Assembly: GCA_016776525.1 (NCBI GenBank)
Contig: JADHTD010000145.1
Location: 1 to 6,924 of the forward strand
DNA: 6,924 nt
Direction of reading: 5' to 3'
Origin: Rhodospirillales bacterium
Lineage (GTDB): Bacteria > Pseudomonadota > Alphaproteobacteria > Rhodospirillales > JADHTD01
Made by a program: the position numbers and the translations under genes. The notes under the pieces were generated by a model. The model worked only from the letters and a program-made list of their open reading frames with translations, was not told the origin of the DNA and did no database searches. Below, piece by piece: positions 1 to 5,906 of this stretch. Every line of letters starts with the position of its first letter. The stretch's first letter is position 1.

Positions 1-2
1 TC

Positions 3-317
3 ACCACCTTTGCATGGACCCTGGACGACATCGCACCCCAGATTGACGGGGCCTGCGAAGGCGACTGGACGGCGGAGAAACTGCTCGAAGTTGGCGAGCG
101 GGTGTGGAACCTGGAACGCCAGTTCAACATAGCGGCAGGCTTCACCGGTAAGGACGACAGCCTGCCGAAACGCCTGCTCAAGGATGCCGCCAAGACCGGC
201 CCGGCCAAAGGCAAGGTCAGCGAACTGGGCAAGATGCTGCCCGAATACTACGACCTGCGCGGCTGGACCAAGGATGGCGTGCCGTCCAATGAAACGATAA
301 AGAGACTGGCCCTTTAG
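3..317 (+). CDS. Aldehyde:ferredoxin oxidoreductase, C-terminal end (partial)
   Basis: The reading frame is open from the first complete codon at position 3 to a TAG stop, giving the last 104 residues of a larger protein whose start lies outside the window. The pattern GERVWNLERQFN, then GFTGKDDSLPKRLL, then LPEYYDLRGW-x-x-DGVPS is the characteristic C-terminal end of the AOR family. These are tungsten or molybdenum bis-pyranopterin enzymes with one [4Fe-4S] cluster that interconvert aldehydes and carboxylic acids. The cofactor-binding residues and cluster cysteines are upstream and cannot be checked here. The FAD oxidoreductase and MoaD-like genes that follow suggest the catalytic subunit of a multisubunit NAD-linked AOR (AorB-like), rather than a stand-alone ferredoxin enzyme. 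A GTG at 102 could be mistaken for a start, but the conserved family sequence continues upstream of it. Substrate and metal cannot be told from this fragment. Confidence 0.9.
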   Translation, partial: TTFAWTLDDIAPQIDGACEGDWTAEKLLEVGERVWNLERQFNIAAGFTGKDDSLPKRLLKDAAKTGPAKGKVSELGKMLPEYYDLRGWTKDGVPSNETIKRLAL

Positions 318-334
318 CCTGGTTTCTCGATTTT

Positions 335-388
335 GGCCCCGCGCAGATGACCGTTTTAACAAGCGGTTTGGCGCGGGGCCGTTCTTTA
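335..388 (+). terminator. GC-rich hairpin after the AOR gene (terminator or processing element)
   Basis: GGCCCCGCGC at 335-344 is perfectly complementary to GCGCGGGGCC at 371-380, a 10-bp stem. The 26-nt loop holds a second small stem (ACCG at 350-353 with CGGT at 364-367). The downstream strand continues GTTCTTTA, a weak and interrupted T-rich tract. It starts 17 nt after the AOR stop codon and ends 20 nt before the next ribosome-binding site. This fits a leaky Rho-independent terminator or an mRNA-stabilising or processing stem that sets AOR and FAD-subunit levels apart. The poor T tract argues against a strong terminator. Confidence 0.55.
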
Positions 389-396
389 TGAGATGT

Positions 397-401
397 AGGA
401 G
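397..401 (+). promoter_or_regulatory. Ribosome-binding site of the FAD oxidoreductase gene
   Basis: AGGAG lies 6 nt upstream of the ATG at 408. This is a near-consensus Shine-Dalgarno sequence and it fixes the start of the oxidoreductase. Confidence 0.75.
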
Positions 402-407
402 CCGAAC

Positions 408-1652
408 ATGCAGTACGTGATACTTGGGGCCGGTCCGTCCGGCGTGGTGGCCGCGGAGACGCTCCGCAAAACCGATCCGGACGGTGACGTACTCCTCATC
501 GGCGGCGAACCGGAACCGCCTTATTCGCGCATGGCCATTCCCTATTATCTGACCGGCGGCATTGAGGAAAGTGGTACTTATTTGCGCAAGACCGACGGCC
601 ATTATGATGCTTTGGGAATCACCTATCAGCAGGGCCGCGCCGAGAAAGTAACGCCGAAGAAGGGCACCATCACCCTCGAAGGCGGCGATACGGTATCCTA
701 TGACAAACTTCTGGTGGCCACCGGATCGACACCGCTGAAGCCGCCCATCAAAGGGCTGGACCAGCCGGGGGTGCATCACTGCTGGACCCTGGAAGACGCC
801 CGCAACATATTGAAATTGGCCGATAAAGGCAGCGACGTGGTGCTCATGGGGGCCGGTTTCATCGGCTGTATTATCCTCGAATCCCTTTTCGAGCGGGGCG
901 TCAACCTGACCGTTGTCGAAGCCCAGGACCGCATGGTGCCGCGCATGATGAACCAGACGGCGGGCGGCCTGATTAAAAAGTGGTGCGAGGACAAGGGCAT
1001 CACCGTGCTGACCTCGACCAAGGTGACCGAGTTGGAGCCGACCGGTGAGCAGCCCGACAGCCTGAAAGTCGACCTCGACAACGGCAAGTCGATCAACGCC
1101 CATCTGGTGGTGGTGGCCACCGGCGTCCAGTCCAATACGGGCTTCCTGAAAGGCAGCGGTGTGAAAATTGAGGACGGCATCATTGTCGATAACCGCATGC
1201 AGTCCAGCGTCGATGGCATATACGCCGCCGGTGACGTCGCCCAGGGGCCCGATATCGCCGGTGGCTGGATGGTGCATGCCGTGCAGCCGACGGCGGTCGA
1301 CCATGCCCGCATCGCCGCCCTCAACATGGCGGGCCGGGAAGCCCGCTACAAAGGCAGCCTCAATATGAACGTGCTGGATACGGCGGGTCTGGTTTCGTCC
1401 TCCTTCGGCCAGTGGCAGGGGGTGGACGGCGGCACCACGGTGGAAGCCGTCGATGCCGACACTTACCGCTATATGAGCCTGTCCTTTGACGGCGACCGGC
1501 TGGTCGGCGCCCTCAGCCTCGGGCACACCGACCATATCGGCGTCATCCGCGGCATCATCCAGTCCGGGCTTGCCCTCGGCGACTGGAAGGATAGGCTGGC
1601 GGAAGACCCGACCCGGGTCATGGAGGCCTATCTGGCCTGCACCCAGGGTTAG
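408..1652 (+). CDS. NAD(H)/FAD-dependent oxidoreductase, probable AOR electron-transfer subunit
   Basis: This 414-residue flavoprotein has the two-dinucleotide-binding fold of the pyridine nucleotide-disulfide oxidoreductase family. An N-terminal FAD-binding motif GAGPSG spans residues 7-12. VATGSTP at 103-109 is the usual flavoprotein ATG motif. A second Rossmann motif, GAGFIG at 148-153, is followed by a strand ending in VVE (Glu171); an acidic residue there usually means preference for NADH over NADPH. The FAD-ribityl motif YAAGDVA lies at 272-278 with Asp276. No redox-active CxxC or CxxxxC pair is visible, so it is not a dithiol reductase; it is more like ferredoxin/rubredoxin reductases and nitrite-reductase-type flavoproteins. 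It lies downstream of an AOR gene and ahead of a MoaD-like gene, and its size (about 45 kDa) matches the FAD subunit (AorC) of NAD-linked AORs. I infer that it passes electrons between the AOR iron-sulfur chain and NAD(H). The start is supported by AGGAG 6 nt upstream. Confidence 0.85.
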   Translation: MQYVILGAGPSGVVAAETLRKTDPDGDVLLIGGEPEPPYSRMAIPYYLTGGIEESGTYLRKTDGHYDALGITYQQGRAEKVTPKKGTITLEGGDTVSYDKLLVATGSTPLKPPIKGLDQPGVHHCWTLEDARNILKLADKGSDVVLMGAGFIGCIILESLFERGVNLTVVEAQDRMVPRMMNQTAGGLIKKWCEDKGITVLTSTKVTELEPTGEQPDSLKVDLDNGKSINAHLVVVATGVQSNTGFLKGSGVKIEDGIIVDNRMQSSVDGIYAAGDVAQGPDIAGGWMVHAVQPTAVDHARIAALNMAGREARYKGSLNMNVLDTAGLVSSSFGQWQGVDGGTTVEAVDADTYRYMSLSFDGDRLVGALSLGHTDHIGVIRGIIQSGLALGDWKDRLAEDPTRVMEAYLACTQG

Positions 1653-1676
1653 TCGGTTGGGACCGAGACCTAGAAA

Positions 1677-1928
1677 ATGAAGATTTCCATCAAACTGTTC
1701 GCTCTTTTGGGGGAATACCTGCCGCCCGGTGCCAAGGACAATGTGGCCGAACTGGATGTTTCCGACGGCTCCACCCCGGCGGCGGTCATCCGGGGGCTCA
1801 ACCTGCCCCTGGAACAATGCCATCTGGTGCTGGTCAACGGCGTCTATGTGGAACCCTCAGGCCGCGACAGCCAACCGCTCTCCGAAGGCGACGCCCTGGC
1901 CATCTGGCCGCCGGTGGCGGGCGGCTGA
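1677..1928 (+). CDS. MoaD/ThiS-family sulfur carrier protein
   Basis: This is an 83-residue ubiquitin-fold protein. The N-terminal strand MKISIKLFALLGEYLP and the end LSEGDALAIWPPVAGG are typical of MoaD-like proteins. The C-terminal Gly82-Gly83 is the tail that is adenylated by a MoeB/ThiF-type enzyme and then thiocarboxylated. MoaD proteins donate sulfur for the dithiolene of molybdopterin, the ligand of both Mo and W in pyranopterin enzymes. Its position 24 nt behind the FAD subunit and in the same operon as AOR suggests a dedicated carrier for the AOR cofactor rather than the housekeeping moaD, which usually sits next to moaE; no moaE is present here. No strong Shine-Dalgarno is visible before the ATG, only a weak CGAG, so its translation may depend on ribosomes arriving from the upstream gene. 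A ThiS role in thiamine synthesis is less likely from context. Confidence 0.85.
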   Translation: MKISIKLFALLGEYLPPGAKDNVAELDVSDGSTPAAVIRGLNLPLEQCHLVLVNGVYVEPSGRDSQPLSEGDALAIWPPVAGG

Positions 1929-2231
1929 ATGGTTAAGCCCGTTGTCGTCGAAAAGGAAATGGGCATCAATGAGGCCGAATTTTTCCGCAACATGAGGCGC
2001 ACCCTGGAGGGCCGCGACCACCGCGTCGAGGGAACCGCCTTTATCCTGGAAGACAATGGCGGCGATGGCTGCCGCCTGGAAGTCGCCTTTGAGGCCCAAC
2101 CGCCCCGCACCATTGCCTTGCTGTCGGTGCCGGTGGCTAAAATCAGCCTTACTTTTACCGGCTACGACAAGGCCGACCGGCAAGCCTTTGTCGACCTCTT
2201 CGACCGTCATTTCCAGCGGGGTGGAGGCTAA
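1929..2231 (+). CDS. Conserved-looking hypothetical protein in the AOR operon, C-terminal RGGG
   Basis: I do not recognise a named family for this 100-residue protein. Its ATG follows the MoaD TGA directly (TGAATG, no gap), without a clear Shine-Dalgarno, which implies translational coupling and roughly equal expression with the sulfur carrier. It has no signal peptide, membrane segment or metal-binding cysteine cluster; Cys48 is the only cysteine. The N-terminal stretch GINEAEFFRNMRRTLEG looks helical. The middle, with alternating hydrophobic residues (about 34-76), looks like beta strands. The end, ADRQAFVDLFDRHFQRGGG, is a helix followed by Arg-Gly-Gly-Gly. The mixed alpha/beta pattern suggests a small single-domain soluble protein. 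By position it may help AOR maturation, cofactor sulfuration or assembly, but that is inference from context only. The codon composition resembles the neighbours, so it is very likely a real gene. Confidence 0.8.
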   Translation: MVKPVVVEKEMGINEAEFFRNMRRTLEGRDHRVEGTAFILEDNGGDGCRLEVAFEAQPPRTIALLSVPVAKISLTFTGYDKADRQAFVDLFDRHFQRGGG

Positions 2232-2365
2232 ATTTTATTTAATTGCACTCAAACGCCGCGCTGGCTTGTTTATTTGGACTCGACCCCAACCGGTTAGGGT
2301 CAAGCTCCCGAAAAGAGTTCGCTAGTCGCTGCGCTCCGTAAGCACAATAACCACTTCAGGTTAAT
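2232..2365. other. Convergent intergenic interval
   Basis: These 134 nt separate the 3' end of the AOR operon from the 3' end of der. The left half is AT-rich compared with the flanking genes. No coding frame is convincing, and I see no hairpin followed by a clear T run in either direction. Termination of the two converging operons is therefore not explained by an obvious Rho-independent terminator. It contains the imperfect palindrome listed separately. Confidence 0.6.
2282..2301. repeat. Imperfect 20-bp palindrome between convergent operons
   Basis: GACCC at 2282-2286 pairs with GGGTC at 2297-2301, and the centre AACCGGTT (2288-2295) is itself a perfect palindrome. Only the symmetric pair 2287/2296 mismatches. 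Partial pairing continues outward (CT at 2279-2280 with AG at 2303-2304). It could form a hairpin in either transcript or be a dyad protein site. No T tract follows on either strand, so I do not call it a terminator. Confidence 0.4.
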
Positions 2366-3724
2366 TTACTTCTTATCGGCGTAGGGGTTCTTGCCCTTGC
2401 GGGTGTGCAGGCGGATGGGCACGCCGGGCATGTCGAAGTCCTCGCGCAAGCCATTGACCAGGAACCGGGAGTAGGATTCCGGCAGGGCCTCCGGGCGCGA
2501 GGTAAAGGCGACAAAGGTCGGCGGCCGGGTTTTCGCCTGGGTGATGTACCGCAGGCGCACGCGGCGTCCGGATGCCAGCGGCGGCGGGTGGCGCTCGAGC
2601 ATATCTTCGAGCCAGCGGTTCAGGGCGCTGGTTGAAATTCTCCGGTTCCAGATTTCATAGGCCTCAAGGACCGCCGGCAGCAGTTTTCCAACCCCCTTGC
2701 CGGTCAGCGCCGAGAAAAATACCGTCGGGATGCCGCGGACCTGCGGCAGGGAGGTTTGCAGCCGGTCATTGAGCTGGCGGGTTACCGATTTCTTATCCTT
2801 AATCATGTCCCATTTGTTAACCGCCAGGATCAGGGCCCGGCCTTCCTCAACGACCATGCGGGCGATGGTCAGGTCCTGTTTTTCCAGCACCGCGTCACCG
2901 TCCAGCATCAGCACCACGACCTGGGCAAAACGGATGGCGCGCAGCGTTTCGCCGACCGAAAGCCCCTCGACTTTCTGGGTAATCCGGGCCTTGCGCCGCA
3001 TGCCGGCGGTATCGACCAGCTTGATCTGGCGCCCCCTATAGGTCCAGGAGACGGCAATGGAATCCCGGGTGATGCCCGCTTCCGGGCCGGTCAGCATGCG
3101 ATCGTCGCCGAGCAGTTGGTTGACCAGGGTGGACTTGCCGACATTGGGACGGCCGACGATGGCCAGTTGCAGGGGGCGGGACGGATCGTCTTCCTGATCA
3201 CCGGAGGACGGATGCTCTTCCGGCGTTTCTTCAACGGCATAGGGCGCCAGCGCGTCATACAGATCGCCCATGCCTTCCCCATGCTCGGCGGAAACGGGCA
3301 GTGGTTGGCCCAGGCCTAAGGAATAAGCGTCCAGCAGACCGCTTTCCCCGGCGCCGCCTTCGCACTTGTTGGCAACCAGGACAACTGGTGTCGGGTGACG
3401 CCGGATCCAGTCGGCAAAATGGCTGTCGATGGGGGTAATGCCGGACCGCGCGTCGATCAGTAAGAGGGCGACGTCCGCATCCAGGAGGGCGCGTTCGGTC
3501 TGTTGGCGCATGCGGCCTTCGAGGGCGCTGTCGCCGGCTTCTTCGAGGCCGGCCGTGTCGATCACCGTGAAGCGCAGGTGGGCAATCCGCCCTTCGCCTT
3601 CGCGGCGGTCGCGGGTAACGCCGGGCATGTTATCGACGATGGCAAGCCGTTTGCCGACCAGCCTGTTAAAAAGGGTCGATTTCCCCACATTGGGGCGGCC
3701 GATGATTGCGACGGTAAAGGACAT
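2366..3724 (-). CDS. der: Ribosome-assembly GTPase Der (EngA)
   Basis: This 452-residue protein has the diagnostic Der layout of two tandem GTP-binding domains and a C-terminal KH-like domain. Domain 1: P-loop GRPNVGKS at 9-16, switch GVTRD at 35-39, DTAG at 56-59, NKCE at 119-122 (NKxD position, with Glu for Asp) and SAEHG at 145-149. An acidic linker (about 163-182) follows. Domain 2: GRPNVGKS at 191-198, GITRD at 217-221, DTAG at 238-241, NKWD at 303-306 and SAL at 338-340. The KH-like domain covers about 355-452 and includes RYITQAKTRPPTF. Der acts in late assembly of the 50S ribosomal subunit and is essential in the bacteria tested. I chose the ATG at 3724 because the family normally starts at MSFTVAIIGRPNVGKS and a CGGAA lies 7 nt upstream. 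A GTG at 3739 would add five residues (MRNQS) but lacks a Shine-Dalgarno. It is last in the yfgM-bamB-der operon, 29 nt after bamB. Confidence 0.96.
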   Translation of the reverse strand: MSFTVAIIGRPNVGKSTLFNRLVGKRLAIVDNMPGVTRDRREGEGRIAHLRFTVIDTAGLEEAGDSALEGRMRQQTERALLDADVALLLIDARSGITPIDSHFADWIRRHPTPVVLVANKCEGGAGESGLLDAYSLGLGQPLPVSAEHGEGMGDLYDALAPYAVEETPEEHPSSGDQEDDPSRPLQLAIVGRPNVGKSTLVNQLLGDDRMLTGPEAGITRDSIAVSWTYRGRQIKLVDTAGMRRKARITQKVEGLSVGETLRAIRFAQVVVLMLDGDAVLEKQDLTIARMVVEEGRALILAVNKWDMIKDKKSVTRQLNDRLQTSLPQVRGIPTVFFSALTGKGVGKLLPAVLEAYEIWNRRISTSALNRWLEDMLERHPPPLASGRRVRLRYITQAKTRPPTFVAFTSRPEALPESYSRFLVNGLREDFDMPGVPIRLHTRKGKNPYADKK

Positions 3725-3745
3725 GGATTGGTTCCGCACTCAAGG

Positions 3746-3771
3746 CTGATCGCCTAACGATAGGCGATCAG
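3746..3771 (-). promoter_or_regulatory. Perfect 11-bp hairpin across the bamB stop codon, upstream of der
   Basis: In + strand terms CTGATCGCCTA (3746-3756), loop ACGA (3757-3760) and TAGGCGATCAG (3761-3771) form an uninterrupted 11-bp inverted repeat with a tetraloop. In the minus-strand mRNA the stem contains the last bamB codons and its TAG stop, and ends 21 nt before the der ATG. No T run follows it, so a terminator is unlikely. An mRNA-processing, stability or translational-coupling element is more plausible. Confidence 0.55.
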
Positions 3772-5088
3772 TTCGGCATCGTCGGAGAGGAAATAAATGC
3801 TGCGATCGGAAACCACCGGCGGCACGGTAACGCCGTCCGGCATCTCCACCTTGCCGAGGATGGCGCCGTCATAAGGGGATACGGCCAGGGCCTCGCTGTT
3901 GGATCCGGCGATGATCAGGCGGTCGCTGACCAGGATCGGCCCGGTCCAGATGATCGGGTCTTCCTTGTCTTCCTCGTCCTCATAGCGGGGAAGCGGCGTC
4001 ACCCAGTGGGCGCCGCCGTTTTTCCGCGACAGGGCGACCAGTTCGGCATCATTGGTCAGCAGGAACAGGTAATCGCCCGCCACCCAGGGGCTTTCCAGGC
4101 CGCCGATGACCTTATCCCAAAGGCGGCGTCCCGAACGAAGGTCGATGCTGACCAGAAGGCCGCCGTGGGACATGGCAAAAACCAGCCCCCGGTCGATGAC
4201 CGGTCGTCCGCGGATATGCGACAGGGTGGAGACGACATCGGTGCGTCTAGCTGCCGACAGGGAATGGTTCCACAGCACACGGCCGTTTTCCACTTTCAGC
4301 GCCACCAGTTCACCGGAAGAGAAGGGGACAACCACCACCCCGCCATCAACGGCGGGGCTGCCGCCGCCCAGGATGCTGGCCAGTTCGGCGATACCCCGGT
4401 GCGACCACAGCGTCGACCCGTCGGCTGCCGACAGGGCGAACAGCCTGTTATCGACGGTGACCACGAAAACCCGCCCGGCGCGGACCGTCGGGGCCGCCCG
4501 CATGGGGCCGCCGATGCTCTTGCGCCAGATAACCTTGCCGCTTTCCGCGTCCAGGGCGACGACCTGGGCGAAACCGGTGGTCGCGAAAACCCGGCCCTGT
4601 TCATAGGCGATGCCGCCGCTGATATGGCCGTCGTCCTCTTCGTCGGGAGTCAGTTCCCGGGTCCATAATTGGCTGCCGTTTTCCGCATTGAAGGCGCTGA
4701 CGTTGGTTTCCGCATCCATGACGAAGACCTTGCCGTCGGCGACGATTGGCGATGAAACGAACTTTTCCTCATCATCCGAGCCGACCCCGGCATCGATATC
4801 CCAGACGCGCTCGGGGTTGTCGCTGACCTCGATATGATGCATGGCGTGGTTGGCGAAGCCGCCGGGTTGCGGCCAATTGGCGTTCGGGGACGGCGCCGGC
4901 AACAGGATTTCAACTTTAGCCAATTCCGGGTCCGGTATCAGCTGGCGTTGGTGGGTGAGGACGGAAATCCGTTTGCCGGGCAGGGGATCCTTATCGACTG
5001 TACCGAACCAGGTATCACAGGCGCCCAAGGTGGCGGCGATGGAGATTGCGAAAACGGCGGTAAAACCCCGTTGCAGGTAATTTTTCAT
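3754..5088 (-). CDS. bamB: Outer-membrane assembly lipoprotein BamB (PQQ-like beta-propeller)
   Basis: BamB is a lipoprotein subunit of the BAM complex that inserts beta-barrel proteins into the outer membrane; it binds BamA through an eight-bladed propeller. With the start at 5088 the protein has 444 residues: a type II signal peptide (MKNYLQRG, then a hydrophobic stretch 9-22) and lipobox LGAC with lipidated Cys24. Propeller blades show the repeating pattern V-x-A-L-x-x-x-x-G-x-x-x-W. Blade-closing Trp are at about 96, 142, 188, 228, 273, 324 and 362, with Leu411 replacing Trp in the last, so eight blades can be counted. An acidic insert DEEDKED lies near 371-377. The ATG at 5088 has AGGAAG 4 nt upstream (5093-5098) and puts the signal peptide at the N-terminus. 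An ATG at 5121 would add eleven residues before it and lacks that site. The residue after Cys24 is Asp25, which is unusual. A quinoprotein dehydrogenase is excluded by the lipobox, the length and the yfgM/der neighbours. Confidence 0.9.
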   Translation of the reverse strand: MKNYLQRGFTAVFAISIAATLGACDTWFGTVDKDPLPGKRISVLTHQRQLIPDPELAKVEILLPAPSPNANWPQPGGFANHAMHHIEVSDNPERVWDIDAGVGSDDEEKFVSSPIVADGKVFVMDAETNVSAFNAENGSQLWTRELTPDEEDDGHISGGIAYEQGRVFATTGFAQVVALDAESGKVIWRKSIGGPMRAAPTVRAGRVFVVTVDNRLFALSAADGSTLWSHRGIAELASILGGGSPAVDGGVVVVPFSSGELVALKVENGRVLWNHSLSAARRTDVVSTLSHIRGRPVIDRGLVFAMSHGGLLVSIDLRSGRRLWDKVIGGLESPWVAGDYLFLLTNDAELVALSRKNGGAHWVTPLPRYEDEEDKEDPIIWTGPILVSDRLIIAGSNSEALAVSPYDGAILGKVEMPDGVTVPPVVSDRSIYFLSDDAELIAYR

Positions 5089-5092
5089 CCGG

Positions 5093-5098
5093 CTTCCT
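5093..5098 (-). promoter_or_regulatory. Ribosome-binding site deciding the bamB start
   Basis: On the minus strand AGGAAG lies 4 nt before the ATG at 5088, with its AGGA core 6 nt away. This favours 5088 over the upstream in-frame ATG at 5121. Confidence 0.7.
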
Positions 5099-5124
5099 GT
5101 GGTCTTCGGCATCGCCACCATCCG

Positions 5125-5784
5125 TTATTTCCCCAGCACGGCCAGCAGTTCCCCGGCCCGGGTGCGCAGGCCGGACGGTGCTGCCGCATCCTGGCTTAAA
5201 GTGGTGTAAATTTCCTTGGCCTTTTTAAGGTCGCCGGTCCGCAAGGCCAGCATGGCGGACAGTTCCTGGGCGGAATAGCGCATGGGATTGGAATCGGCGG
5301 TCAACGGCGCCAGACGGGCGTTGATATCGGCCGGGTCGGCTGTATCCAGGTCCTGTAAGACGCCCAGGATTACGGCCAGGTTCTGGTAAAGGGTAGGGAC
5401 GCCGCTATCGGCGGAGATTTTCTTGTAAATGTCCCCGGCGCCGGTTTTGTCGCCGCTTTTTGCCAAATGGGCCGCTTGCTGGAATCGGGCCAGCAGCCCA
5501 TAGCCGTCACCGGCTTTATCGGCGAGGGCGGAAAAGGCATCCAGCGCCGCTTCCGGTTTGTTTTCCTGGGTCAGGCTGAGGGCCTTGTTGAACTGTACGC
5601 CTTCGGCCATGCGGGTTTTGATGTCATAGGCCTGCCATCCCTTGAAGGCGGCCACCGACAAGACAATAAGAACCGCCGCCCCGACAATGTATGTGCCGTA
5701 CTTCTTCCAAAGCTTCTCGTAGTGTTCCTGCTTCAGTTCTTCGTCGATTTCACGGAACAGGCTGTCTTGTGCGTGATCGGCCAC
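5125..5784 (-). CDS. YfgM-like membrane-anchored TPR protein
   Basis: The 219-residue protein has a short charged cytoplasmic N-terminus containing DSLFREIDEELKQEHYEKLWKKYG, typical of the YfgM/TPR_21 family. A single membrane helix follows at about 31-48 (TYIVGAAVLIVLSVAAF). The periplasmic C-terminal part is alpha-helical and TPR-like (about 57-219), with segments such as EGVQFNKALSL, PEAALDAFSALA and LRTGDLKKAKEIYTTL. In Escherichia coli YfgM binds the SecYEG translocon together with the chaperone PpiD and helps hand over secreted and outer-membrane proteins. The gene order yfgM-bamB-der is the same there, which supports both the identity and an envelope role. The start is a GTG with TGGAGA on the minus strand 7 nt upstream (5792-5797); no in-frame ATG gives a better start. 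It is the first gene of the operon, and 36 nt separate its stop from the chosen bamB start. Confidence 0.88.
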   Translation of the reverse strand: MADHAQDSLFREIDEELKQEHYEKLWKKYGTYIVGAAVLIVLSVAAFKGWQAYDIKTRMAEGVQFNKALSLTQENKPEAALDAFSALADKAGDGYGLLARFQQAAHLAKSGDKTGAGDIYKKISADSGVPTLYQNLAVILGVLQDLDTADPADINARLAPLTADSNPMRYSAQELSAMLALRTGDLKKAKEIYTTLSQDAAAPSGLRTRAGELLAVLGK

Positions 5785-5791
5785 GTAATGA

Positions 5792-5797
5792 TCTCCA
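5792..5797 (-). promoter_or_regulatory. Ribosome-binding site supporting the GTG start of the yfgM-like gene
   Basis: TGGAGA on the minus strand lies 7 nt before the GTG at 5784. It justifies the non-ATG start, because the encoded N-terminus MADHAQDSLFREIDEELK fits the family. Confidence 0.65.
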
Positions 5798-5877
5798 GAA
5801 AAAATAGGACCGGAAGTGGAGGTAAAATATCCTCAGCGGCGGCGGAAGGCAAACCCGGATACGCTGTTTCCGGATTA

Positions 5878-5905
5878 ATTATCGGATAGTTTAACCGCTC
5901 TTTAA
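5878..5905 (-). promoter_or_regulatory. Possible sigma-70-type promoter for the yfgM-bamB-der operon
   Basis: Read on the minus strand, TTAAAG (5905-5900) and GATAAT (5883-5878) are separated by 16 nt. The -10 matches consensus at 5 of 6 positions, the -35 only at 3 of 6. Transcription would start near 5871, giving a leader of about 87 nt. The weak -35 overlaps the CtrA-like site, as is common in CtrA-activated promoters. Confidence 0.35.
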
Positions 5906-5906
5906 C
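5891..5906 (+). promoter_or_regulatory. CtrA-like binding site TTAA-N7-TTAAC
   Basis: TTAA at 5891-5894 and TTAAC at 5902-5906 are separated by exactly seven bases (CCGCTCT). This matches the full CtrA consensus of alphaproteobacteria, and both halves extend to TTAACC. The halves are 11 bp apart, one helical turn. The site lies in the only divergent promoter region of the window, 106 nt from the yfgM start and 91 nt from the lipoprotein start. CtrA control is inferred from the motif; the regulator gene is not in the window. Confidence 0.5.

Noticed and set aside
776..1327. 183-residue minus-strand frame opposite the FAD oxidoreductase
   Set aside because: The + strand frame has both dinucleotide-binding motifs in order; the minus frame has none.
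2270..2305. tRNA T-arm-like sequence (minus strand GGGGTCGAGTCC)
   Set aside because: No anticodon or D arm, acceptor stem or CCA end can be fitted around it, and the T-stem pairs over only about four bases. It does not support a tRNA or a tRNA-derived attachment site.
2756..3319. 187-residue open frame on the + strand opposite der
   Set aside because: It lies wholly antisense to the second GTPase domain and linker of der and has no domain signature.
3359..3370. Der first-domain G4 motif reads NKCE instead of NKxD
   Set aside because: I recall Glu at this position in other alphaproteobacterial Der proteins; all other GTPase motifs are intact, so it is not evidence of a degenerate gene.
4006..4668. 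220-residue open frame on the + strand opposite bamB
   Set aside because: It is antisense to a clear BamB propeller gene; long shadow frames are expected in GC-rich DNA, and its translation shows no recognisable domain.
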